Shown: positions 8,959-15,819 of the stretch, piece after piece
Position numbering within the stretch: position 1 is the stretch's first letter
How the letters are laid out: each line of letters starts with the position of its first letter
DNA from: Leptospira selangorensis
GTDB lineage: Bacteria > Spirochaetota > Leptospiria > Leptospirales > Leptospiraceae
Assembly (NCBI RefSeq): GCF_004769405.1
Contig: NZ_RQES01000005.1
Span: forward strand, 558,001-622,000
Direction: 5' to 3'
Length of the DNA: 64,000 nucleotides
The notes under the pieces: model-generated
What the model was told of the DNA's origin: nothing
Database searches by the model: none
What the model saw: the letters and a program-made list of their open reading frames with translations, nothing else
Made by a program: the position numbers and the translations under genes

Positions 8959-9423
8959 TTATTTTACCCAGCCCTTCTTCTTATAATCTTCGTATCCTAA
9001 TTTTAAGGCATCTTTGATTTGAGAGAGAAGGATTGGGTCCTTCTTCTTTATATAAAAACAACTTTTGCCTTTTAAACATTTCAGAAGTTCTTGAGGCAAA
9101 ACTTTTTTCAATTCTGGCTCCGAATACACAGGCATAAAATAAAATCCCACATATCCTTTTTGAACGAGTGCGCCAACGAAATAAACTTCCGGCTTTTTTT
9201 TGCCGTTTACCTCGATCTCCATCTCACTTACCAAGCCGTATTGGCCTTTTGAATCTCCTCTTTCTTTGATACTTCCCTTTATATAGGGTTTCATTAGCTT
9301 TTTTATCTCATTAAAAATCGGAACTAGTTCTGGTTGTCCCGGGGATTTGTCTTCGTATTTGATCCCACGTTTAGGGGAAGAGTTATTCTTTGTGGACTTC
9401 TTCTTGGCTGGCATATCTCGCAT
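8959..9423 (-). CDS. DUF1801-like (YdhG/CyaY-fold) protein
   Basis: The C-terminal 110 residues resemble the DUF1801/YdhG family: two-layer proteins with a conserved aromatic GFYFMPVY strand, a lysine-rich FYIKKK strand and a final helix. The N-terminal 40 residues are Lys/Ser-rich and probably disordered. The longest frame begins at a TTG at 9450. I prefer the ATG at 9423 because GAAAG lies about 8 nt upstream; the ATG at 9414 (MPAKKK) is a further option. Function of the family is unknown. The gene is convergent with the hydrolase at 7694. Confidence 0.6.
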   Translation of the reverse strand: MRDMPAKKKSTKNNSSPKRGIKYEDKSPGQPELVPIFNEIKKLMKPYIKGSIKERGDSKGQYGLVSEMEIEVNGKKKPEVYFVGALVQKGYVGFYFMPVYSEPELKKVLPQELLKCLKGKSCFYIKKKDPILLSQIKDALKLGYEDYKKKGWVK

Positions 9424-9523
9424 TTTGGGGACTTTCTTCCAATGAAACAAGTTGTTTTCATTCTATTTATTCGGAGAAAAACGAAACCGTACGCTTAAAT
9501 ATGAGTTATGGATCGAACTTGTG

Positions 9524-9570
9524 TTGAAAATATATTAAATAAATATAATATATGAGTGACTGCTCACTTA
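9524..9570 (+). promoter_or_regulatory. AT-rich promoter region with TetR-like palindrome
   Basis: TTGAAA (9524-9529) is followed by overlapping -10-like hexamers (TATAAT 9544-9549; TAATAT 9546-9551), then by a dyad in TGAGTGACTGCTCACTTA (9553-9570), whose core is AGTGA-CTGC-TCACT. The dyad resembles operators bound by TetR-family repressors. It sits where transcription of the PI-PLC-like gene would start, about 165 nt before its ATG. No TetR gene is present nearby. The rest of the 310-nt gap (9424-9732) holds nothing I recognise. Confidence 0.35.
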
Positions 9571-9732
9571 ACTCTGTTTGTTTGTGTTCCCACTAATTCA
9601 TTATTATATTTTAAATAACGATCGTTCTTCATAAAAAGAAACATATATAAGCCACTTATAAGAAGAAGCTTGTTACGAGTTAAGCCCTCGAAATATTATG
9701 CTTTCACAGAAGTAAAAAAGGTGAATGGAAAT

Positions 9733-11010
9733 ATGAAGAGAAAATTAATCATGCTTACCGTTTTGTTCATAAGCTTGTCTTCGACTAGTTTATTTGCAAG
9801 TAGGGGAGCAGTAACTGAAAGTCCAATCGATATATTCGAAAAGTCTGCGGAAGCAAAATCACTCGCGGTGCAAAGACAAGTGCAAGTAGCGGCAAACCTA
9901 CCGGTGCATAAGGCTTTGTTTTACGGCACACATAACTCCTATAATAGCAAAGCGTATGCAGGACCTTTCTTTTCTTACGCTTTCCCGAACCAACAGGTCT
10001 CTCTTACGGACCAGTTGAGATTGGGAGCTAGGTTTATAGAATTGGATATTCATTATTATCTAAGCACAAATTTCAAAAACGATTTCCTGCTTTGCCATGC
10101 TCAATCCAACGATCTAGGATGTAACGTATTCGATCGTCCTGCGAGCAAAGGATTAGAAGAGATCCGTAACTGGATTTCCTCTCCTCAAAACAGGAACGAA
10201 GTTTTAGTCCTTTATTTTGAGGATTATCTGGACGGAAGACAGGATGAGTTCTTAGGGATTGTAAGAAGTTATTTAGATCCTTATCTATACAGATACAGCG
10301 GTTCTTGCGGAGATATTCCGAATGCTGCAAACATGCCTAAACTCAAAGATATGGTTTCTTCTAACAGAAGGATCTTGATGATGAGTAACGGTTGTTATGA
10401 CGGAGCTTGGAATCAATACTCAAAAAGGATCTTTTTCGGAAGTAATACGATCAGCCCTAAAGCTTTCCAAGGATATCCTAGCTGTAACTGGTCCAGAAGT
10501 GTATACGATAACACCATGACTCGCGTTTTCAACGATAGCACCAACTACTTTGGCGTTTATGATGGCGTGAAAGAAAGTGGAGTATTCACAAACGATAATA
10601 TTGCTCAGATGTTGGCTTGCGGGATCAGCGTATTCGGGATCGATCAATTCAGTCCTGATTTCGCAAAACAAGGACTTTGGTCTTGGGATAATGCGGAGCC
10701 TAACGATTATGGTGGAGCGGAAGATTGTTTACAGATCGTCGGAAGCGGCCGTTGGAATGATAATAAATGTTCCAATAGCTATCGTTATGCTTGTAAAGAC
10801 GGAAGCGGAAACTGGGCAATCACAGATGCTTCCGGGAATTGGGCAAACGGAAAGAGCGCTTGTTCTGCAAGAGGCTGGAACTTCTCCTCACCTGTAACTC
10901 CATATGAGAACAAAAAACTCCAAGAGGCAAAAAATGCTAAGGGAGTTTCAGAAGTATGGGCAAACCTTACGGACCAGTATTCAGAAGGATATTGGGAAGC
11001 CGGAAGATAA
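9733..11010 (+). CDS. Secreted PI-PLC X-domain protein with C-type-lectin-like tail
   Basis: This is an exported phosphodiesterase-like protein. An ATG at 9733 opens a clear signal peptide (MKRKLIMLTVLFISL, cleavage likely near LFA-SR) with AGGTG 9 nt upstream. A longer frame begins at a TTG at 9670 but would bury the signal peptide. The PI-PLC X-like domain covers about 50-310. It has catalytic-type His67 in GTHNSY and His122 in LLCHAQ, and the metal-site-like IELDIHY. The last 110 residues contain C-type-lectin signatures (AEPND, EDC, GRWND, YACK, then SACSARGW, ENKKLQEA, VWANL, EGYW). The lectin half-motifs seem to be in reversed order. Family members cleave phosphatidylinositol or bind membranes. 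A lectin tail suggests surface or host/glycan targeting. Confidence 0.8.
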   Translation: MKRKLIMLTVLFISLSSTSLFASRGAVTESPIDIFEKSAEAKSLAVQRQVQVAANLPVHKALFYGTHNSYNSKAYAGPFFSYAFPNQQVSLTDQLRLGARFIELDIHYYLSTNFKNDFLLCHAQSNDLGCNVFDRPASKGLEEIRNWISSPQNRNEVLVLYFEDYLDGRQDEFLGIVRSYLDPYLYRYSGSCGDIPNAANMPKLKDMVSSNRRILMMSNGCYDGAWNQYSKRIFFGSNTISPKAFQGYPSCNWSRSVYDNTMTRVFNDSTNYFGVYDGVKESGVFTNDNIAQMLACGISVFGIDQFSPDFAKQGLWSWDNAEPNDYGGAEDCLQIVGSGRWNDNKCSNSYRYACKDGSGNWAITDASGNWANGKSACSARGWNFSSPVTPYENKKLQEAKNAKGVSEVWANLTDQYSEGYWEAGR

Positions 11011-11040
11011 TCTAATATACTTTCAGTTTGAATATAAAAG

Positions 11041-11075
11041 CGGGATCTTCGAGAAATCGGGGGTCCCGTTTTTTT
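11041..11075 (+). terminator. Rho-independent terminator after PI-PLC-like gene
   Basis: CGGGATC (11041-11047) pairs with GGTCCCG (11062-11068), with one G-U pair, directly followed by seven T residues (11069-11075). Confidence 0.7.
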
Positions 11076-11206
11076 ATTTTTGGCCAAGTTCACCGAAATT
11101 TTATCGTCGACTAAACATTATAAAAACGGATGATTTACGAAGAATAAAAGTTTTAACCGGCCTTTTTAAGGGCCTCGGTGCTTAATTAAGGAAATATTTC
11201 AGATTT

Positions 11207-11878
11207 ATGGTCCAATCTTTCTTTAAGATCTTATTTGCCGAAGATAACGAAAGTTCTGCAGAATTACTCATTCATTTTTTGGAAAGGTTCAATTTCGAAG
11301 TGGACCATGTGGTGGATGGAATGGCCGCGGAGCTCAAATTAAGAAAAACGAAATACGATTTTATCCTATTGGATAATATGATGCCTGTGCTTTCCGGAGT
11401 CCGCCTGGCAAGTAAGGTCCCGGACCTGAACAAAAATACCCCGATTGTATTCCTAACTGCAAGTAACGAAAAAGAAGATGTAATGGCTGCGGCTCATAGC
11501 AAACAACTTGTGGGTTATATCCTTAAACCTTTCGATCCGGATAAACTTCTGCAAAAGATAGTCTCCGTTCTTAAGATCCCGGATGATATGATCGTGGATA
11601 AAAAGAAATACCCATTCTCCATTGAAAGGACCCAAAACGTATCTTACGGAAATGGAGTGAAACTCATAGGTTGTCCTTTCCAAAAAAATGCGGAGAAGAT
11701 TGCCCAAGAGATCGCATTTGTTCTCAAAGAACTCCCCGGAGTCCGTAAGTTCTTCATCGAAGTGGGAGAAGAATTCTATTATCACAAAAAAGCCCAGGAG
11801 CTCCTGGCTTCTCTCGTGACCCGTCTGGCTTCTAAATACGAGATCAAGGAAGAAGATATTCTCATACTTTCTTCTTAA
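11207..11878 (+). CDS. Response regulator with receiver plus unassigned C-terminal domain
   Basis: In this 223-aa protein residues 4-125 are a receiver domain: E12/D13, phospho-acceptor D56 in LLDNMMP, a threonine in FLTAS, and a YILKPFD lysine motif near 106. Residues 140-223 have no HTH or enzyme motif that I recognise. This segment includes a Cys in LIGCPF and ends with an alternating helix-strand pattern. It may be a protein-interaction output. AAGGAAAT lies 11 nt before the ATG. No kinase is adjacent, so it is an orphan regulator, although it lies 57 nt upstream of the Spy-like/ECF cassette on the same strand. Confidence 0.8.
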   Translation: MVQSFFKILFAEDNESSAELLIHFLERFNFEVDHVVDGMAAELKLRKTKYDFILLDNMMPVLSGVRLASKVPDLNKNTPIVFLTASNEKEDVMAAAHSKQLVGYILKPFDPDKLLQKIVSVLKIPDDMIVDKKKYPFSIERTQNVSYGNGVKLIGCPFQKNAEKIAQEIAFVLKELPGVRKFFIEVGEEFYYHKKAQELLASLVTRLASKYEIKEEDILILSS

Positions 11879-11935
11879 TTTTTTTGGAACCGACTTTTTA
11901 GGCTCCGGTCCCAGGAGCATAAAGAGGAGAAATGA

Positions 11936-12388
11936 ATGTTTCGCAAAATTACGAAAATAACCGCGATTTTGTTGGTGCTGGGGACTACCGCCCTACTGAC
12001 TCAGGGTTGCCATCATAAATGGATGTCCCATGAGAAAAGAGCCAATTATATCGTCAAAAAACTTAAATCAGAATTGGATCTAACTGATACACAAGCTGCG
12101 ACCCTTGATAAAATTAAAGAGGACGTGCTTGCAAAACGTAAAGAGCTAAAGATGGGCGGACACTTCTTCCCTAAGGAAGCAGTAGAAGAACTTCGTGCAG
12201 ACAAATTGAATCCTGAAAAATGGAACAAGTTGGGCGAAGAAAGAGAGAAAAAGATCGCAGCTCTTAGAGTATTTTTCACCAAAAAGGCAGTGGAATTCCA
12301 CGCGGTATTAACTCCCGAACAAAGAGGGAAACTGGCGGATCTAATCCTTAAGTTCCAGAGTAAATTCGATAAGGAAGACGAGGATTAA
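11936..12388 (+). CDS. Spy/CpxP-like periplasmic lipoprotein
   Basis: This 150-aa protein has a signal peptide ending in a lipobox-like LLTQGC (Cys about 25) followed by HHKWMSH, a metal-binding-looking His cluster. The mature part is all helix, with two LTxxQ-type motifs (DLTDTQAATLDKI near 49 and LTPEQRGKLADL near 126), the signature of the Spy/CpxP/heavy-metal-resistance sensor family. These proteins act as periplasmic chaperones or sensors that control envelope-stress or metal signalling. AGAGGAGA 5 nt upstream is a strong ribosome binding site. It is followed after 24 nt by an ECF sigma factor and then an anti-sigma-like gene, so it is probably the sensor component of that cassette. Confidence 0.82.
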   Translation: MFRKITKITAILLVLGTTALLTQGCHHKWMSHEKRANYIVKKLKSELDLTDTQAATLDKIKEDVLAKRKELKMGGHFFPKEAVEELRADKLNPEKWNKLGEEREKKIAALRVFFTKKAVEFHAVLTPEQRGKLADLILKFQSKFDKEDED

Positions 12389-12412
12389 TTTCCAAAGTCT
12401 TTCGGAGGTAAA

Positions 12413-12970
12413 ATGGGAGAGGCAGAATTTTCCCGCTTCGTAGAAGAAACCAGGGAGATCGTCTTAGCGGCGGTCTCCCGTTACTTGTATGAACGCTTTG
12501 CATATGCGATAGACGATGTCGCACAGGAAACATATCTTCGCGCTTATAAGGCATTACAAAAAGGTCAATTTAGAGGAGACTCAAAATTGACCACTTGGTT
12601 GTACACTATCGCCAGAAATGAATCCATTCGTATGAATGAAAATCTGATGAGAGAAGAAACCAAAGCAGAGAAGGCTGGAAAAAGATCGGAAGAAGATTCC
12701 AGAAGTTTCGCTTTTGATAAAGAACTTCCCGAGGATAGAGAAGATCTTCCTACTTGGGAAAAAGCAAAACTTTGGATCGGAAATCTACCGGAAGCGTATA
12801 GAAGTGTGATCCAATATTATCTTTCCGGATATTCCGAAAAAGAGATCGCTGAAGTTCTGGGAGTTCCAGCTGGAACGGTAAAATCCAGAGCGGCTAGAGG
12901 AAAGGAAATGTTACGAAGAATGCAGAACTCCGAAAAAAGAGAAGGAGGAGAAGTATGGGGAAAATATTGA
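12413..12970 (+). CDS. ECF-family RNA polymerase sigma factor
   Basis: This 185-aa sigma-70 family protein of ECF type has only regions 2 and 4. Region 2 contains DDVAQETYLRAYKAL and LTTWLYTIARNESI. A charged linker (about 78-115) follows, then region 4 with the helix-turn-helix YSEKEIAEVLGVPAGTVKSR. It is preceded by GGAGG 5-6 nt before the ATG. The 3' end overlaps the next gene by 16 nt, implying translational coupling with its probable membrane anti-sigma factor. Such sigma factors direct a small stress regulon. The upstream Spy-like lipoprotein suggests envelope or metal stress as the trigger. Confidence 0.88.
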   Translation: MGEAEFSRFVEETREIVLAAVSRYLYERFAYAIDDVAQETYLRAYKALQKGQFRGDSKLTTWLYTIARNESIRMNENLMREETKAEKAGKRSEEDSRSFAFDKELPEDREDLPTWEKAKLWIGNLPEAYRSVIQYYLSGYSEKEIAEVLGVPAGTVKSRAARGKEMLRRMQNSEKREGGEVWGKY

Positions 12971-13257
12971 AAGATTGTCTACCAATGAAGGAAGAGATCG
13001 AAAAAAGAAAATTAGATCCGAACTGGTCTAAAAATTTAGCTTCTTGTGTGATCGACAGATACACAAAAGAAGAAAGTTCTAAAAAATTAGTCCAGTTCCC
13101 GATCAGAAATGTATTAGCGGTAGCGGCCGCACTCCTCTTGGGCATTTCTATCGGCTGGTATTCTTTTGCCGGACAATTCAACACAGAAGATGAATATTAT
13201 CTTGGTGTTTCTTCTATTTTAGAAGGCGACTCTTACCTTACCACTCTGGAAGAATAA
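12955..13257 (+). CDS. Small single-TM putative anti-sigma factor
   Basis: This 100-aa protein has a soluble N-terminus (about 1-48, Lys-rich, with DCLPMKEEIEKRKLDPNW), one membrane segment (about 50-70, VLAVAAALLLGISIGWYSF) and a short acidic external tail ending TTLEE. Size, topology and a 16-nt overlap with the ECF sigma gene argue that it is the anti-sigma factor, although no canonical ZAS zinc motif (HxxxCxxC) is visible. The cytoplasmic part would hold the sigma factor and the short tail could contact the Spy-like lipoprotein. The assignment is by context. Confidence 0.65.
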   Translation: MGKILKDCLPMKEEIEKRKLDPNWSKNLASCVIDRYTKEESSKKLVQFPIRNVLAVAAALLLGISIGWYSFAGQFNTEDEYYLGVSSILEGDSYLTTLEE

Positions 13258-13264
13258 ACAGATC

Positions 13265-13284
13265 GGGCCCAAGTTTTTGGGCCC
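13265..13284 (+). terminator. GGGCCCAA hairpin ending the sigma operon
   Basis: GGGCCCAA (13265-13272) and TTGGGCCC (13277-13284) form a perfect 8-bp stem with a 4-nt loop just after the anti-sigma stop. There is no long T run. Confidence 0.6.
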
Positions 13285-13412
13285 GTCATTCTCTCTATCC
13301 AAAACGAATCTCGCGGAATCAAAATTCCGGGAGAAGGTCCGCTAAATCCAAAAAAATCACGAGCACAGTAAACATTCTACTACACGTAGCTCCTATATTC
13401 CCTAGGAGGAAA

Positions 13413-13772
13413 ATGTTTATGAAAAATTTATCACTCACGGTTCTGGACGGTTTTTTAACCGGTGATCCGGAATTAAAGAGGACCCAGGCCGGAAAGTCAG
13501 TCACGAATTTTACTGTGGCAGTGAACCATAATTACAAAAGAACGGAAGGAGAAGAGTCCGAGGTCTCTTACGTGGATGTGGAAGTCTGGGAGAAGCTTGC
13601 GGAAAATTGTTCCGAGTATCTTAAAAAAGGGAAAAAGGTAACAGTAATCGGGCATTTAAAACAAGATCGATGGAAAAATCAGGAAGGCCAATCCCGTTCC
13701 AAGGTCAAAGTAATAGCGGACGAGGTCCGGTTCGACAGCTTCGGAGATAGAAGAGAAAAAGAAGCGGCATAA
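13413..13772 (+). CDS. ssb: Single-stranded DNA-binding protein, short form
   Basis: This 119-aa OB-fold SSB has LDGFLTGDPELKRTQAGKSV, FTVAVNHNY and a YVDVEVWEKLAENC core matching bacterial SSB. It protects single-stranded DNA in replication and repair. The usual disordered tail ending in an acidic DDxIPF-like tip is absent: the protein ends shortly after the OB fold in GDRREKEAA. The tip normally recruits repair and replication partners. Start: ATG 13413 with TAGGAGGA about 3 nt upstream, or ATG 13419 (MKNLSL) with better spacing. It is monocistronic, with a hairpin after the stop. Confidence 0.85.
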   Translation: MFMKNLSLTVLDGFLTGDPELKRTQAGKSVTNFTVAVNHNYKRTEGEESEVSYVDVEVWEKLAENCSEYLKKGKKVTVIGHLKQDRWKNQEGQSRSKVKVIADEVRFDSFGDRREKEAA

Positions 13773-13781
13773 CATCCTACT

Positions 13782-13819
13782 AGGTGCGGCCTTGGAGGAT
13801 TTTCAAGGTCTCACCTTTC
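13782..13819 (+). terminator. Imperfect hairpin after ssb
   Basis: AGGTG and CCTTG (13782-13794) pair with CAAGG and CACCT (13804-13816) across a 3-nt internal loop, followed by TTTCTT. Confidence 0.45.
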
Positions 13820-13849
13820 TTGACGGTTCCGGTCGGTCCTTGGTTTATG
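13820..13849 (+). promoter_or_regulatory. Putative promoter for the hisI-like gene
   Basis: TTGACG (13820-13825), an 18-bp spacer and TTTATG (13844-13849) lie just before the gene. The -35 overlaps the end of the ssb hairpin. Confidence 0.4.
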
Positions 13850-13859
13850 TAGGAAAAGA

Positions 13860-14405
13860 ATGCTTACTATTATTTGGGCCGGGGGACAACCCGGAAAAAT
13901 TTCGGAATTGAGAAGGATGACTCAAGCAGAATGGGACCTTCTCCGCAACGATCTTCCGACTAACGTGAAAACTTATATAGACTGCGACGAAGATACGATA
14001 CTAATTTCACATCCCGATTTTTCGGAAAAGGAATTGTTGGACATCTCCAATTTCGATGGCCTCAAATTCTCGGACGGTTTGGTTCCTGTGATCACTAAAG
14101 ATGAGAATGGTCTGTTTTTGATGCAGGCATTCTCCAATTTAGAAAGTTTAGAGCTCAGTCAGAAAGAATCCATGGGAATTTATTTCAGCAGATCCAGAAA
14201 CCAGCTTTGGAGAAAGGGAGATACTTCCGGACATATCCAAAAACTGAAAAGGATCTTATCACCCAAAGACGGAAGTTTTGTTGTGTACGAAGTGGAACAG
14301 GAAGGTGCAGCTTGTCACGAAGGGTATTATTCCTGTTTTTTCAGAGAGCAGGATAGAAGCGGGACGAAAAACTTAGTTCCAGAGATCCCTTTTTTAGGGA
14401 AGTAG
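13860..14405 (+). CDS. hisI: Phosphoribosyl-AMP cyclohydrolase-like protein, atypical
   Basis: The C-terminal 100 residues (about 72-170) match HisI, which opens the purine ring of PR-AMP in histidine synthesis. They contain SDGLVPVI, YFSRSRNQLWRKGDTSGH, GAACHEG and SCFF. An 80-residue N-terminal extension is unlike standard HisI, which starts just before the DGLVPVI region. The Mg/Zn-binding DCDxD loop normally 16 residues before the first zinc-ligand Cys is missing here (PKDGS, residues 135-139), yet DCDED followed by TILI occurs at residues 41-45 of the extension. It may be a rearranged but functional fold or a HisI paralogue with another role. AGGA 5 nt before the ATG supports the start. 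Next gene is mltG, 52 nt downstream. Confidence 0.8.
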   Translation: MLTIIWAGGQPGKISELRRMTQAEWDLLRNDLPTNVKTYIDCDEDTILISHPDFSEKELLDISNFDGLKFSDGLVPVITKDENGLFLMQAFSNLESLELSQKESMGIYFSRSRNQLWRKGDTSGHIQKLKRILSPKDGSFVVYEVEQEGAACHEGYYSCFFREQDRSGTKNLVPEIPFLGK

Positions 14406-14457
14406 AGGTTCCGTAAAAAGGAATTTTCGCCGATAGAAATACGAGGCAGATGCGGTT

Positions 14458-15477
14458 ATGATTTTTAAAAATACATTCGTGAGAAGATCCGTTGTTTTAT
14501 TAGGCATACTTGCACTTTCGGGTGCGGTCGCCTTCTTTGTTGTAGATGAGATCAAAGGAGGAGCCGTAGGTGCTGGCCAAGTAAAGGTGGACATTATCGT
14601 TGAACCGGGCGATTCTCCTGCGGAAGTTACTGAAAATCTTTCCAAGAACGGTTTGTTAAAATCTTCCAAATATTTCCTTTTTCTAATTAAGGCAACCAGA
14701 TCCGCAGGAAAGATCAAAGCCGGCCTATATGAGATCAATGACGGAATGGATGCGCGTAAGATCCTACAAGTGATCACGGAAGGAAAAGTTAAACTTGTAA
14801 CTTTTACAGTTCCGGAAGGTTATAATAACCGCCAGATCGGGGATCTGTTAGTTAAGAAAAACTTAATTAAGACCAGGGCTGATTTTTTAAATGCTGCTTC
14901 CAGAACCGAACTATTAAGAGAGTTTAAGATACCTGCAAATAATGCAGAGGGTTATCTGTTCCCTGAGACTTACAGCGTTCCTGTGAATTTTCCTGCGGAT
15001 AAGATCGCGAGAATGATGATCAAAAGATTTTATGTTAGATTGGAGAAGGTTCCCGGCGCAAAGGAATTAGATCCTAAAAAATTACATGAGATCGTCGTGC
15101 TTGCTTCGGTGGTAGAAAGAGAAGCTAAAAAAAATGAAGAAAGGCCTTTGATGGCGGGCGTTTTCTTAAATCGTCTCAAGCAGGATATTCCTTTGGAGTC
15201 TTGCGCTACTATCCAGTATCTTTTTGATAAACCACATCCTCGTATTTTCGAAAAGGATCTGAAGATCGTTTCTCCTTATAATACTTATATGAATAAAGGA
15301 TATCCGCCTGGTCCAATTTCCAATCCGGGACAACCTTCTTTGGAAGCTGCACTCATGCCGACTAAGACAGAGTATTTATTCTTCTTATTAAAACCGGACG
15401 GATTTCATTACTTCTCTAAAAATTTTAAAGAACATGCCGAAGCTAAGAAAAAGTACATCGACGTTCTTTACGAATAG
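14458..15477 (+). CDS. mltG: Endolytic murein transglycosylase MltG
   Basis: This 339-aa YceG/MltG-family protein has one N-terminal membrane segment (about 10-30), a LysM-like subdomain and the lytic domain. It carries EGYLFPETY, the catalytic Glu220 in LASVVEREAKK, GVFLNRL, and the C-terminal signature SPYNTYMNKGYPPGPISNPG. MltG cleaves nascent glycan strands at the inner membrane and helps terminate peptidoglycan polymerisation. It is anchored in the inner membrane with the catalytic domain in the periplasm. A small helical protein follows 12 nt downstream and is probably co-transcribed. Confidence 0.93.
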   Translation: MIFKNTFVRRSVVLLGILALSGAVAFFVVDEIKGGAVGAGQVKVDIIVEPGDSPAEVTENLSKNGLLKSSKYFLFLIKATRSAGKIKAGLYEINDGMDARKILQVITEGKVKLVTFTVPEGYNNRQIGDLLVKKNLIKTRADFLNAASRTELLREFKIPANNAEGYLFPETYSVPVNFPADKIARMMIKRFYVRLEKVPGAKELDPKKLHEIVVLASVVEREAKKNEERPLMAGVFLNRLKQDIPLESCATIQYLFDKPHPRIFEKDLKIVSPYNTYMNKGYPPGPISNPGQPSLEAALMPTKTEYLFFLLKPDGFHYFSKNFKEHAEAKKKYIDVLYE

Positions 15478-15489
15478 AGGATTGCAATC

Positions 15490-15750
15490 ATGAGTTCCCC
15501 TGTAGAAGAAATCGTTTCGGTCACAGAACAATTAAAAGAGGTCCAAAAGGCTTTGGATCTTTTTAAAGAAAAGCAGCAGAAGAGAGAATCGGCTAGCGAT
15601 GCGGCTATTGAATTCGTGGAAAAAGCGAGTTTGGTTTTAGATAGGGCAGAAAGAAAAGAAATACTTCTGACTGATGACCAAAGGAGAAGGATCAGGAATA
15701 ATCTATTAAAGATCAGATCTTCTCTCGTTCGAAATATAGAAAACAGTTAG
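15490..15750 (+). CDS. Small helical hypothetical protein
   Basis: This 86-aa protein is predicted to be all-helical, highly charged and without signal or membrane segment. I do not recognise a family. Heptad-like spacing in residues 5-35 suggests a coiled coil. It has an AGAGGATT ribosome binding site and sits 12 nt after mltG, suggesting co-expression. It is probably cytoplasmic. Confidence 0.6.
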   Translation: MSSPVEEIVSVTEQLKEVQKALDLFKEKQQKRESASDAAIEFVEKASLVLDRAERKEILLTDDQRRRIRNNLLKIRSSLVRNIENS

Positions 15751-15819
15751 TTATCCCATAACAATTTTTCGCTTCCTTTTTGAACTTTACATATTGCCCA
15801 TAACCTTCAATTTTTCGCC

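Noticed and set aside
9670..9732. TTG-started N-terminal extension of the PI-PLC-like gene
   Set aside because: It would put 21 residues before an evident signal peptide; the ATG at 9733 has a good ribosome binding site.
10904..11185. Open frame on the plus strand past the PI-PLC-like stop
   Set aside because: It overlaps the coding end of the PI-PLC-like gene and the terminator at 11041; no ribosome binding site and no known family.
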